From the NCBI GenBank assembly GCA_035610835.1, contig CM069455.1, forward strand, positions 36,301,278 to 36,365,277: a stretch of 64,000 nt of DNA, written 5' to 3'. Shown one piece after another: positions 34,355 to 47,900 of this stretch. The notes beneath the pieces were generated by a model. It was given only the letters and a program-made list of their open reading frames with translations. It was not told the DNA's origin and did no database searches. Source of the stretch: Ophiura sarsii. Lineage: Eukaryota; Echinodermata; Ophiuroidea; Amphilepidida; Ophiuridae. The translations under genes and the position numbers were made by a program. How positions within the stretch are numbered: position 1 is the first letter of the stretch; every line of letters begins with the position of its first letter.

Positions 34355-34510
34355 CAACTCTAAAAGAGTGAAATTTCACTCTTACATAGAGCCAACTGAT
34401 GAGTGACCAATCCTTTAGAGTGAAGTTCATTCTCGAGAAAGACGATTTCCCAAGAGTGAACTTCACTCAGTTGGCTCGTTGTAAGAGTGAAATTTCACTA
34501 TTTTAGAGTG
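34355..34510. repeat. Palindrome built from AGAGTGAA motifs
   Basis: The left arm TAAAAGAGTGAAATTTCACT..GAGCCAACTGATGAGTGA pairs with the right arm ACTCAGTTGGCTC..AGAGTGAAATTTCACT. Each arm also contains its own small palindrome AGTGAAATTTCACT. It is sandwiched between two larger elements. Confidence 0.85.
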
Positions 34511-34539
34511 GTTTTCACTATTTCACATTAAGAGCGTAT

Positions 34540-36585
34540 GGGCCATTCCACAAAAATGGGACCACTTCAGCTTTGGAAAATTATGAAAATAAACTGTTTC
34601 AAATCTGCTTACTTTGATTGTTTTTGAAGACCCAATATGCTAAAGTTACTAGAACAATAATGTTTGCGAACACCACTGCTCACATTTTTACGCACGAAAC
34701 CATGTAATTCAGGTGTTTTATATGGTTTTTTTCACTCGGTGAACGGCGTTATCTAGTGTCATATTGCATTGTCAGTCATTGCATCCCTAACTAAGTCCGA
34801 ATATGATATTCAAATTATTGTTTTTTTGTCGTTGAGAGGTCTCCCCATAACAATATTTGACAAGCTATGCGACAGAAGAATGAATTTCATTTTTCAGCCT
34901 CAACAAATCTCTTGCTATGAATCAACGCTTTTGACAACTATGTGCTTTCAATTTTGTACCTTTTTCCAAAACTTGTTTTGTCAATTTTACTCTAGTAGAA
35001 GAATATTCCCTTCTGTAATGTATCAATTGTCAAATTTTCTTTAAGCCCAACATTAAAATTGTATGTCATTATATAAAGATAACTTTATATGCTATTTTTA
35101 ATGGTATTATTCTTGGATAACGCCGTTCACGTGTATGCCAGTTATGGGATTGAAACAAAGATAAAACAATTGAAACTGACATAAATCATGTAGCTGTTAG
35201 AGAAACTTTATTTGTTATATCAATTTTAATACGAAAAAATGATTTAAACCATACATTTGGGCTGAATTTCCCAATATTGACCGTCAAACAGTGGTCAAAT
35301 ATTTAATTTTCACTTTAAATGTTTTATATAGCTTGCATTTTCGTTTAAAAGGGGTATGTACCATTACATTAACTATTGTATTCAATTACATGCACACTGC
35401 ATCGCATATTGTGAAGTTGTTCTCTTTTTTGATTGATATGGACATTTTAGGGTAAATTCCGTTATCCCTGTGAACAGCGTTATCCATGGTTATCCTGACA
35501 TACACACGCGAAATAAGCCTGACGAAAACACATGCTCAATACTTGCTAAATAGAGCGATTTCGCTATGTGTAGCGCGGTAGTAAACACTCATATGTGTGG
35601 ACTATGAGCCATATATTTACACTTACAGCATATTCTAGAAGAAACCGTTTGGTTCACAAAGTGAAATGTGTTATATAGAACACAAAAGAAGAAGCAAACT
35701 CACTGTTTTCAATGTTTCGCTGCTGTATCTAGACTTCTCAAAGATTTTCCAAAGAAGAAAGATTGTGCTCTTGCAATATTTTCTTCAAATGAGGGTGATA
35801 ACACTTTACAGGATAACGCCGTTCACGATAACGCCGATCACGTTTGTATTCGTTTTCGTCCCTTTCTGACCTTCTGCAAGCCGTGTAGTTGAATTTCTAT
35901 TTTTTTCTCGATACATTTAGTATACGAACCAATAGACCTATAACATAATACCTTTCAAAGTTAACAGGATACCTACTTCCCAGAGAAACATCGATAACGG
36001 AAATTACAAGCTTAAAACAGTCGTTTTAAATAATGAACTTCAACATTTTTTATAAGCCAAATGATGTGCCAGAGACTTTCGAGGTGCTATAATTTCAATA
36101 GCGTGGTCGGTTTGCTACGCGATTGCTCATAAACTATTGCATATTTAGAACATTCAGTTTATAATGATATATCAGGTGTACGGATATCGGAAACTACACA
36201 CATTTCGTGGAAAGTTCATTTTAATTTAAAAGTGCACATTAAATTTACTGTATGCAGAAATTAGTGCCTTTATATATTTTGTTGGTACCTTTGCTTGATT
36301 TATTCGTGACAAGACCTTAGAAAACCTTGAATTGAGAGTCAAATCCAACAGTTTAAAATTGCGACATCTGGTCGAGGAAACCGTGTTTTTGTGGTTTTGG
36401 GGCCTTTCAGTGTAAATTTGAACCTGATAATGTCATTTAAAACATGGCAAATAATGATGTTCCGAGTAGAACTCATCAAGTTCTAGCATAATATTTAAAA
36501 AAAAGTGTGATATATACTTATAGTAAGATTTCCCGGATCAAAGAAGGATAAAAAGCCAAGTGGTCCCATTTTTGTGGAATTGCCC
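34540..36585. mobile_element. 2.05-kb element with 28-bp TIRs and internal GATAACGCCGTTCAC motifs
   Basis: The termini are GGGC(C/A)ATTCCACAAAAATGG and its complement, 28 bp with one mismatch. GTAT borders both ends (34536-34539 and 36586-36589), a probable 4-bp target duplication. Inside, the motif GATAACGCCGTTCAC or a close variant occurs five times (34739, 35115, 35470, 35811, 35827). No transposase recognised; the superfamily is not assigned. Confidence 0.85.
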
Positions 36586-37440
36586 GTATACGCCCTCGGC
36601 CGGTTGTATTAGTATCAACCAAGCTGATCTAAAAATAGTCCAAGCTATCCAAGCTATTCTAATCAGCGGCCCATAATCGGGCCTGGAAATAGCACCTGCC
36701 GTCCTACCCATAGCGGGTCAATTTTGTGTCGGGCGGGTGAAAATCAAGCTGTTCCAACCAACAGGCTACCCCCACCATCTCCGACTCTATCCACGAGGGC
36801 ATAATGGACTTGCAAAAAGACAGGCGATTTTCAAGGGGGATGTTCATGATCTTGTAGCATGTCTGTATGCACCAAGTCGGCTCTGTGGGTGGTCAACTCT
36901 TTAAAATATTGACCAATTTCCCAGGGCTCGCTGCTTCGGCGCGACTGTAACGTCAGTGTTGGGGACAAGTTTGACACATTGAAGCCTAGCATGGGGGGAA
37001 TTGTTGGGGGAGTGCTATTTTTAACTGGAATATCAGTAAAATGAGAAAAATAGCGAGCTCGATACCAGTGCTAGGAACTACGTACACGATAGAACACTAC
37101 AGTTGATTTGAATTTGTCGAATCCTTCACTTGGTCTCTCATATATAAAATTGAAAGATTAAACTAACACTTAGAGAGAGAGAGAGGTAGAGAGAGAGGCG
37201 GGCGTATGCGTCGATCAATCTTCAACACCTAAAATGAGTTTAGAAGTTATAGGCTAAAATGTGGTGGATTACTGCCAAGGGTGGTTAACCGCCAGCGAAT
37301 TTATTAACCGTACTCACTCACTGTATAAATGTATTGCTGTACAATGTACATGTGATATGCACTTTACTCCGTCAGGTATCAAATGTTGTTTACGGTAATA
37401 AAGATCGCTAACCGCCAGCCAGTTGTGTGTACTACTCAAT
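36586..37440. other. Spacer without recognised genes; GA-rich microsatellite at about 37165
   Basis: Moderately GC-rich stretch at 36590-36980 with no open frame of recognisable sense. A GAGAGA tract occupies about 37165-37198. Confidence 0.45.
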
Positions 37441-37444
37441 GGGC

Positions 37445-37605
37445 AAAACTATTGTGACCTTGTGCTTCTTAAATAAGAACCATTAAAGTTGTGCAACTCA
37501 AACTTTGGAATGTGACAATTTTAAGAATGACCTTTTATGTAAAAAAACAAACATCAAGTTGAAAATCGGGCCAGCAATCAGAACATCTACCTTTAACACA
37601 ATTCC
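37445..37605 (+). repeat. Dispersed repeat family R17, copy
   Basis: Same block as 56788-56936 (GTGACCTTGTGCTT through GGCC(A/G)GCAATCAGAACATC) and the reverse of 17460-17600. Confidence 0.85.
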
Positions 37606-38670
37606 TTTAACAAAATATTACATTGTAAAATCATTACATCAACAACGACACAAGCCTTGTTATCAACATGTTTCCAATTTCTACCATATCAATGTAATCA
37701 TACCAAATTAAATATATAAAGTAATTAAACATTTTACATCTTTGAAAATGTCTTTCTAATGCAAAGGGTTTTGTATGAGTTTTTGTTTGTCGGGGTGTTT
37801 TTGAATGTGTTCGTATCTCTTACACGCACGCTCTTACATAACGACAAAATGGTAAAACCAATAGCCGCGTGGAAAGTGTTAACAATTATACTTGTTAAAA
37901 GCCGCCAACCTACAAACAACATTAAACTCATTGAAAGTGTCTTATTGTATAACGATAATATTCGGCTTGGCAAATTGGGTAAAAAATGGGGTTTACTTGG
38001 TAAATTATCTGATCAAGGAAAATAGTACTTTTCTCTCTTTAGACGAATTCCGAAGGAAATATAACATTATAACATTTTTTTGGAATTTGGGGCACTTATA
38101 AATGCCCTAAGAAATCATGACATCACTACCTAGATAACAATAACAAACAGGCTCAACGTCCTTTCAAGCCGTATAACTTCAAATGTATAACGCTTGACAT
38201 CAAAGGTTAAAGCAGTTTATATGATTCTCTAATCTCGTCTAAAGAGGTCAAACGAAAGCGTATAGATAAATCGGAAAGCAAGTTAGACATATCCTATACT
38301 TTGAAAAATGGTCGGTTATTGTTCTTATACCATTCAAATGTACCGTTGATACAAAATTAAGATGGTTCCGACTCATTGCATTTTATGAGTTAACTCTTTT
38401 TTGGAAAAATTGGGCGGAAAGACTCAAATGTATGCACATTTTGTAAAGAAACAGAAGAAACCATACTACACCTTTTCTGTGAATGCCCGACCGTATTAAA
38501 ACTATGTGAAATGTTATAAATAGATTAAGGAAAATACAAATAATTATAACCATCATTATGGATAGAAAGATTTAACTATTTGGGCTAGCCAATCATAACA
38601 TGAGAGCCTCACATGTAATTTTGCTACTGTGTCGCTTTTATATTATACAATATCAACATGAAAGAGGGGC
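37606..38670. other. Spacer without recognised genes
   Basis: Open frames around 37734-38101 overlap on both strands and have no recognisable domain. Near 38400-38520, phrases translating to CTFCKETEETILHLFCECP resemble the zinc-binding C-terminal segment of non-LTR reverse transcriptases, so a LINE remnant is possible. Confidence 0.45.
38400..38520 (+). mobile_element. Possible LINE C-terminal remnant
   Basis: A short frame from about 38425 reads CTFCKETEETILHLFCECP. The spacing C-x2-C..H-x3-C-x-C matches the CCHC-like motif that closes the reverse transcriptase of many non-LTR retrotransposons (often followed by W-x-L). Nothing else of the element is recognisable here, and it ends close to the TTAA element at 38675. 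Confidence 0.5.
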
Positions 38671-38674
38671 TTAA

Positions 38675-41353
38675 GACTGTGTATTTTTAAAACCCAGTCG
38701 CATCTCGGGGATGAAGGTTGGAGAAATCATTTCATACTTGGTCCACACATCAGTTATGATGAACCATCTCATATTATGGTGATAAATCTTTCATCGCGAG
38801 TCCCAGTGTTTCTAGATCAAAACACCCTAAATTTGCCAATTTCGACCATTTTAGCCTATATTCAGAAACGGGTAGTTTTAGTTTAAACCCTCCAACCGCA
38901 AAACGATATTGCACAAGACACTTACACTGCAGTATCATCTTAAGATAGCTATAGAGTATATAACATGTGCATTACATTTTGTTTAGCTTCTGTAACTTTT
39001 GTTTTATAACGGGATCAAACTTGTGTTTTTCATGAAAAATAGCTCAAATTATGTGTCAAATTAAAAACGGGAATTATTTTACGTCAAGTAACCAATTTTA
39101 AAAATTCATATATTAATGCAATCTATACATATTAGTCTTCAACATATAAAAAATCACCGTTGGCTTTTTATTCCTACAAGTCGCTGTGTGACGTCAAAGT
39201 TACGCGTGTATATCACTCTACATGAAATGTTGGAAAATGAATGACGCATAGTGTATCAACCATCTCCGTCATATGAGGGATGAAATGTCGTGTTTACGAC
39301 GTGCATCTAAATAAATAATATATCCCATCTTGATAACAATCTTCAAATCCAAGATGCCTCCAAAATGGCCGCCATAATCACCAAAATACATAAAGAACGC
39401 GTGTATTAAATTCCATACACTAAATTATGCAGTTTCAATGCCTATGCTCGAAATGCCTGAAAATGAAAGGAGACACACATTTGAGACATTCTTGAGGATT
39501 CTTTAGCTTCCATAATGGCCGCTGATATGTCAAATTGGACATTAAATGGCTGAAACAAAGCTTCTTTATTTGTCATACCTATCTTCTGTAAGACGAGGTT
39601 TTTAAAAAAAAAAATCATATAATATCGTTATTACAGTATAATGTTTAGGCACCATATAACATAATCATGGGTATCTTGAAATAACTATGTTGACCACCAA
39701 ATGCTGAATGTGGCCATGAAATGCTTGAAATGTCTTCGGTGACATGCTAATGACATACCGGTATAGTATCCATTGCTTTTAGTGTAAGCTGTCCATTGTC
39801 CATTGGAAAACAAAATTTTGGTTTATGATATGAATTGGGAGAGATATTGTGATTTAAGCATGACAAGTGATTAATGACCACAGAATAGTCAAACGTTTCT
39901 GCTTGCCATTAAAACGGGCATTAAAATCAGGACCCAAGCGTGTGTCCGTGCGGACCCACCGTGTATAAACAAACAAACTAAACAAAATGGCCAATACATT
40001 GCTAGCAGTTACATAATGTGTGTATGGTAAGGATCATTGAAGGCACAGATTCACCGTTTAAAATGTGACCAGCAAATTGAATGTCTAAATAGTGAACGGT
40101 ACCCCCAAAACGAATTTCTGCATAGGCCTACATTGCGATAAAGATACATTGGAAAATTAAATATGTCTAGCAAAACAATTGAGAAATGAAAATTAAGTAT
40201 ATCAATCGGTGATTCCAATTCAGCCACATGTGTCTGTATGGTACCATGATTTTTTAGGACTTACATACAATGACATGTAGGAATAAAAAGCTAATAATGA
40301 TTATGTTTATTTAAAAGGTTAATATGTATAGACAGCATTGATTTGTAGATTATTAAAATTGGTTAATTGACGTAAACTAATTCCTGTTCTTAATTTGATC
40401 CATAATAACGATATCGTATACGTTTTGTTAAACCCTAGTCTTAAAGAAGATAGTTATAACAAATAAAGAATCATTGTTCCATCCATTTAATGTCCATTTT
40501 GACATGATCGGCGGCCATCATGGAAGGTAAAGAATCCTCAAGAATGTCTTAAATTAGTGTCTCCTTTCAGGCATTTCGATCATAGGCATTGAAACTGCAT
40601 AATTTAGTGTATGGAATTCAATATGAGCATTCTATATGTATTTTGGCAATTATGGCGGCCATTTTGGAGGCCATCTTGAATTTGAAGATTGTTATCAAGA
40701 TGGGATATATCAAATATTTAGATGCACGTCGTAAACACAACATTTCATCCCTCATATGACCGAGATGGTTGATATACTATGCGTCATTCATTTTCCAACA
40801 ATTTATATAGAGTGATATACACACGTAACTTTGACGTCACACAGCGACTTGTAGGAATAAAAAGCCAACGGTGATTTTTTATATGTTGAAGATTAATATG
40901 TATAGATTGCATTAATATGTGAATTTTTAAAATTGGTTGCTTGACGTAAAATAATTCCCGTTTTTAATTTGACACATAATTTGAGCTATTTTTCATGAAA
41001 AACACAAGTTTGATCCCGTTATAAAACAAAAGTTACAGAAGCTAAACAAAATGTAATGCACATGTTATATACTCTATAGGTATCTTAAGATGATACTGCA
41101 GTGTAAGTGTCTTGTGCAAAATCGTTTTGCAGTTGGAGGGTTTAAACTAAAACTACCCGTTTCTGAATATAGGCTAAAATGGTCGAAATTGGCAAATTTA
41201 GGGTGTTTTGATCTAGAAACACTGGGACTCGCGATGAAAGATTTATCACCATAATATGAGATGGTTCATCATAACTGATGTGTGGACCAAGTATGAAATG
41301 ATTTCTCCAACCTTCATCCCCGAGATGCGGCTGGGTTTTAAAAATACACAGTC
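38675..41353. mobile_element. Giant TTAA-flanked foldback element, 2.68 kb
   Basis: TTAA lies at 38671-38674 and 41354-41357. The two halves are inverted repeats of about 950 bp (38675-39640 against about 40400-41353), from the terminal GACTGTGTATTTTTAAAACC inward with only scattered mismatches and indels. The loop is about 750 bp. A third, diverged partial copy of the arm (TAGGAATAAAAAGC.. to TAATTCC) lies at 40262-40440. No transposase frame. The structure and TTAA target suggest a non-autonomous relative of piggyBac or Kolobok elements. Confidence 0.95.
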
Positions 41354-41958
41354 TTAAATGGTTCGCATTGTTCCAGAAGGAAGCACATCTGTTCTTCTCC
41401 CTTGAAAAAATATATCGCCGTAAAAAAGGAACAGTGCGAGTTTTAACAACAAAATGGAATTCCCTCTTACCATTATGGGATGGTTATATAGTATATGTCA
41501 GCAAAGGACCCTGTAATAACATTTATTTAATGATCATTATCGTCTGTATTGTACTAGTAATATTATGAAGAAATTTGATCTAAATTATATTTTGTATTAA
41601 ACATACGGGAACACTGTGAACAAAAGAATACAGAAGAAAAAAAAGAAGAAAAAAAAACACAACTAAAAAAAATAATAATACAAAATAATAATACTTCAAT
41701 ATTTGGGAAACATCCGCGAGATGACACCTTTAATACTAAACACATCTTGCAATATCAGAAGATAGAACTTAATAGAGACGATAGGGTGTAGTTGAGGTTG
41801 GATATATATGCTGATGGAATTGCCTTGCAGGTTCGGATAGGGGTACAGAATGTATTGATATAATTTATTATAATTATTGAATAATAACTGTGAGCACTTT
41901 CATACCATGTTTTGTTTACCGACCATTTCGTGATATATGTGTATGTATTTTCATACAG
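41354..41958. other. Spacer; A-rich tract at 41634-41690; no gene seen
   Basis: Includes an A-rich purine tract. The final 20 bases (TGTATGTATTTTCATACAG) form the acceptor of the ankyrin exon. Confidence 0.4.
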
Positions 41959-44900
41959 AGCATACGAAGAGCTTCAACAAGCTGTCAGAAGAAATGATGC
42001 TGTACGTATTCGTGATATTGTAAACAGATGCAAAACAGTAAGTTGACTTATGATGTTGGCTTTGGGTACTTTTATTTCACAGTTTCTTATTAGTAGTACC
42101 TACAACCGCCGATCACTCTCTTAAAAATAAACAACTCAACAACAGTAACTAAATCCTAAATTTAAATACACCCAGAACTTGACGATAAACTATTACCACT
42201 ATATTAATCAGTATCCCTCCCAAGTAAGTGGTTTCACCAATTAATGTCACACAAGTGGTTTTCTTAATCTCTTTTAACAAGTTTTTCTTAATAAGTTTCC
42301 CCGGTAATTTGTGTAACTCCTCGTAGCGATAAATCTGAAATATATAAGCTAAAGATAATTGAGTTAATGACACATAGTGGTTAGTATGGTAAGCAATTAA
42401 GACATGTAATTGGTCACGTGCGTCCTACAATCTTCAACCCCCGATCCTGGATCTCCGATCCTCGATCTCCGATCCTCGATCTTTCAACAATAAAAAAATA
42501 AGTAAAATTGTCTCATGTCTCAATCGGTACCTCACAACCCAGGCCAACTTACCACTGCGACTGTACCTCGCAAAAGAAAATAATATAGCTACAGTTAAGC
42601 CCAACATTATTCAAACAAATATGAGTTTTTTGTATTGTTCTCATATCTATAAAAGCTGGAGTGGAACTTTCACTTTACACAAAAGGTAGTTAGTTTGCAA
42701 GTACAAATCAACCAACTATAATCACAAAGTCAGGCTTGACACAAAGGGTCTACTTCCATTACACAACCCATCTATTACTTATACAATTATAAAATATGTG
42801 GCCAAATTCAGCGGTCACCACCAACTATTCAGATTCCTCCAACTCTCTTATCTTACATATATACAAATATAACAAATAGTAGGATAGGCCTAACAATAGT
42901 TAATCTAGTGTACAATATAAAGGGCATGGCATAAACAATATAGATACAAAGTGAGGTAGACGATTAATGTCGACCATAATTACCCATACTATGCACATTG
43001 TCAGAAATTACATTAATTTGCACACCAACTCTCTAATTAACCAGAGCAATAAAATGATGCAATATATTTTTGATCAATTTCCAAAATAATATTTTTGACA
43101 CAGCAATTTAACTGAAATTTGGATACTGTATTCATGAAAATACATAAGTACACAAAGTGACCAACATTTTTAGGCCCCGTTAGCTCTTTCAATAGGCATC
43201 ACAATGTTCGTACTCAACCATATCATAATTCATTTTGAACAATACCAACAAATCCAAATTTCATAGGCATCCGTCAGCTCATCTCATAGGCCCATCTGAT
43301 TGTGCCAAAGTATATATCAAACATATCTCAACCACCCACAATCTCCTTCTGTATCATAATATTTAAATAAAATTTATAAAGCACCGTATAGGCATTCATA
43401 CGCTCACACAAGTAGGCCTATATAGGCACGATGATTTTATGCAGAACTGTTTTTAACATTCACCCAACTACTGCACGATTTAGGGAGTTTTTTCAAGTGT
43501 AAGGTTTTCAACCTTACATATTTCCTAACATTTTACGCCCCCTATCGACAGAGCTCTGACTAGCTGCGTTCAATGCGTAATGAAAATTGTAAGGATTTCA
43601 AAAACCTAACATCGAACAAAATATGTAAGTTGTAAGGATTTCAAAAACCTTACATTGAAAAACAATTAAGGATGTAAGGATTTCCAAATCAAAAACCTAA
43701 CATCGGAAAAAGTTGTAAGGAATTCAAAACCTTACATTGAAGAAAAAATGTAAGTTGTAAGGATTTCAAAAACCTAACATCGAAAAAATATATAAGCAAA
43801 AAAATGTAAGTTGTAAGGATTTTAAAAACTAACATCGAAAAAAATGTAAGTTGTAAGGATTTCAAAAACCTAACATCGAAAACAAATATAAGTTGTAAGG
43901 ATTTCAAAACCTTACATTGAAAAAAATGTAAGTTGTAAGGATTTCAAAAACCTTACATTGAAAAAAAATGTAAGTTGTAAAGATTTCAAAAACCTTACAT
44001 TGAACAAAATGTCAGTTGTAAGAATTTCAAAAACCTAACATTAAAAAAAAATGTAAGCTGAAGGATTTCAAAAACCTAGAATTAAAAAAAATGTAAGTTG
44101 TAAGGATTTATAAAAAACCTAACATCGAAAAAAAAATGTAAGTTGGAAATCCTTATAACTTATATTTTTTTCGATGTTAGGTTTTTGAAATACTTACAAC
44201 TTACATTTTTGTCAATGTAAGTATTTCAAAACCTTACATTGAAGAAAAAATGTAAGTTGTAAGGATTTCAAAAACCTAACATCGAAAACATATATAAGTA
44301 AAAAAATGTAAGTTGTAAGGATTTTAAACACTATCATCGAAACAAATGTAAGTTGTAAGGATTTCAAAAACCTAACATCGAAACAAATGTAAGTTGTAAG
44401 GATTTCAAAAACCTAACATCGAAAAAAATATAAGTTGTAAGGATTTCAAAAACCTTACATTGAAAAAAATGTAAGTTGTAAGAATTTCAAAAACCTTACA
44501 TTGAAAAAAATGTATTTCAAAAACCTTACATTGAACAAAATGTAAGTTGTAAGGATTTCAAAAACCTAACATCAAAAAAATATATAAGTTGTAAGGATTT
44601 CAAAAACCTAACATTGAAAAAAATGTAAGCTGAAGGATTTCAAAAACCTAGAATTAAAAAAAATGTAAGTTGTAAGGATTTCAAAAACCTAACATCGAAA
44701 AAAAAATGTAAGTTGGAAATCCTTACAACTTATCAGCATGCAGGTATCACTTCAATGAGTAACCTAGATCTAAATTTAGATCCTCGGTTTACCCCAATCA
44801 TAATGCTAGAAGCTTCTAGCTTCATGCCTATCTCTGACTGTTCCAATGCAGTGTCCATCGAGCCAGCTTGCCTGTCGAGGGATCTAAGATATTCAACAGA

Positions 44901-47900
44901 AATATGAATTGCTCTATGGGGATCTAATAGAAGTGTGTCTATTCTATTTTAAGATTCTATAAGTTATAGACAGAAGTGACATTAATGTTTATGTTATTTA
45001 TTTATGAACAACGAAGAAAAAAGTTTGAACGCATTCAAAATTACTAGTAAAATCCCAGTCACGACATTAACCCCTTAACACAACCCGCATTCCATTGTGG
45101 TGTTGTTAATGTTTTTCTCAGTATAGTTTCCGTATTGGCTGTGTTCCATTTTGTATAGCTTCCGTGTTTTGTTTGCGGGGATGAACATGACGTTAGATGT
45201 CTTTATCTTGTTTGTGTCTATATTCAATTTCTTCTGGATCGTCCTCGAATGTCAAAAGTGTACGCAAGGTCCCATATTCTGGGTTGTACTAGTATCGTCC
45301 GATAAGAACACCAAGTATCATTCGATACTGGTACACGGTTAGTGTTCCAGTATCAGACGATACATGTACATATGAATACAGAGACAAATCACAGAATGTG
45401 TACCAATCGCCCGATACTGGAACATTTGAACGTTCCAGTATCGCTCGATACTGGAACATAATTTGGTGTTCCATCAACAATATCCACTGGATTTTTATGA
45501 ATGAGGTATCAAACTACGGTGAAAAATTTCCTCATGAAATGTATATCTCAGATTGTTCGTATCGATTATTGATATGGATTAGCCAACATCAAAGCACCTG
45601 GTCATGAACTTTTTGTGTTAGGTGTATATATGTCAATTAGGTTGCACACATGTGAAACAGATTTGTTTATTGAGAAAATACTCTCCATGAGCATTTCTAT
45701 TTGAAGGATAGAAGTACTTGAATATTATACAGCAATAGCAGTATATTAGCGCATTAGAATTGATGCCCAGCTAATAAAACGTGATGTTACATTTAACAGC
45801 ATGCCTGTATATTGTCACTTTTACTTGCCGTCAAAGCTTAGGACTAAATAAATATAAAGCAAATCCTTCATTTCAAGAAATGAAGGTGCTCTACAGATTT
45901 TGAAACTCATAACATTTTCTTGATTTATACCACATTACAAACATTTTTCAACAACAATGTGTCAATTTGTAACCTAAACATTATGAAATTGTGTGCTGGT
46001 CGATGATGGGTATTGGAATGACACTTCGACTGTAGTTATTTATAATTACACTTCACGGGAGAAATGGTACTCCAGCGGACCATCATCTGTTATATATTCC
46101 ACTCCTTTATCTCCTATCTACTGATGACAGTTCATGGCTTCATCTGTTACGTGGTCCACTTCTTCATCTCCTAGGTTGGTGCCATACAACATTGTGTGCT
46201 CGTATTGATGATGGGCAATGGAATAACACTTCCGACTGTAGTTACACACCGCTGGCGAAATGATATTCCAGCTGACCATCATCTGTTATATAGTCCACTT
46301 ATTCATCTCCTATCTACTGATGACAGTTCATGGCTTCATCTGTTATGTGGACTACTCTTTCATATCCCATCCACTGCTGATAGTTCATGGCTTCATCTGT
46401 TATGTAGACCACTCCTTCATCTCCCATCTACAGATGACATTTCATGGTTTCATCTTTTATGTAGTCCACTCCTTCATCTCCCATTACTGCTGGCAGTTTA
46501 TGGCTTCATCTGTTATGTAGTCCACTCTTTCATCTCCTATCTACTGATGACAGTTCATGGCTTCATCTGTTGTGTAGACCACTCCTTCATCTCCTATCTA
46601 CCGATGATAGTTCATGGCTTGACCTGTTATGTTATCCACTCTTTCATCTCCCATCTACTAATGACAGTTCATGGTTTCATATGTTATGTAGTCCATTCCT
46701 TCATCTCCCATCTACTGCTGATAGTTCATGGCTTCATCTGTTTTGCAGTCCACTCCTTCATTTCCCATCTACTGATGACTGTTCATGGCTTCATCTGTTT
46801 ATAGTCCACTCCTTCACCTTCCGGTTATTGATGACAGTTCATGGCTTCATCTGTTGTGTAAGACCACTCCTTCGTCTCCTATCTATTGATGACTGTTCAT
46901 GGCTTCATCTGTTAAGTGGACCACTCCTTCATCTCCGAGGTGAGGTTGCTTGCATACAACTTTGTGTACTCGTATTGATGATGGGCAATGGTATTCCAGC
47001 CGACCATCATCTGTTATATAGTCCACTCATTCATCTCCTATCTACTGATGACAGTTCATGGCTTCATCTGTTATGTGGACCAACCTTCATCTCCCATAAC
47101 TGCTGATAGTTCAAGGCTTCATCTGTTATGTAGACCACTCCTTCATCTCCCATCTGCTGTTAACAGTTCATGGCTTCATCTGTTATGTTGTCCGCTCTTT
47201 CATCTCCAATCTACTGAAGATAGTTCATGGTTTAATCTGTTATATAGTCCACTCTTTCATCTCCTATCCTATCTACTGATGACAGTTCATGGCTTCATCT
47301 GTTATGTAGTCCACTCCTTCACCTCCCATCTTTGTAGTCCACTCCTTCACCTCCCATCTACTGATGAGAGTTCATGGCTTCATCTGTTGTGTAGACCACT
47401 CCTTCGTCTCCTATCTGTTGATGACTGTTCATGGCTCCATCTGTTTTGTAGATCACTCCTTCATTTCCCATCTACTGACATTTGGTACAAATGCCTGACT
47501 TTATACATCGACTGGTCAGACTGATTGGTTTGACTGATTTGGCTACCTTTAATATTAAATGGCTTGACATACATTGAATGGTTTGACTGATTTGGTACAA
47601 ATGCCTAACTTTATATATTGAATGGTTTGACTGATTTGGTACTATTACCAAATTTCATACATTGAACGGTTTGACGGATTTGGTAAAACTTAATTGAACG
47701 GTTTGACTGATTTGGTACAAATGCCTAGCCTACTTTTATATATTGAATGGTTTGACTGATTTTGTACAAACGCCTAACTTTATACATTAAATGGTTTGAC
47801 TGATTTATACATTAAATGGTTGGTACAAACGCTTAACTGTATACAATGAATGGTTTGATTAATTTCATGAACTTGATTGAACCGTTTGACTGATTTGATA

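Noticed and set aside
43689..43907. Minus-strand frame with repeated LQLTF peptides
   Set aside because: Produced by the 40-bp minisatellite; no independent coding evidence.
46196..47524. Long + strand frames of about 180-200 codons as a membrane repeat protein
   Set aside because: They coincide exactly with a 57-bp satellite, overlap in several frames, and lack start or splice support.
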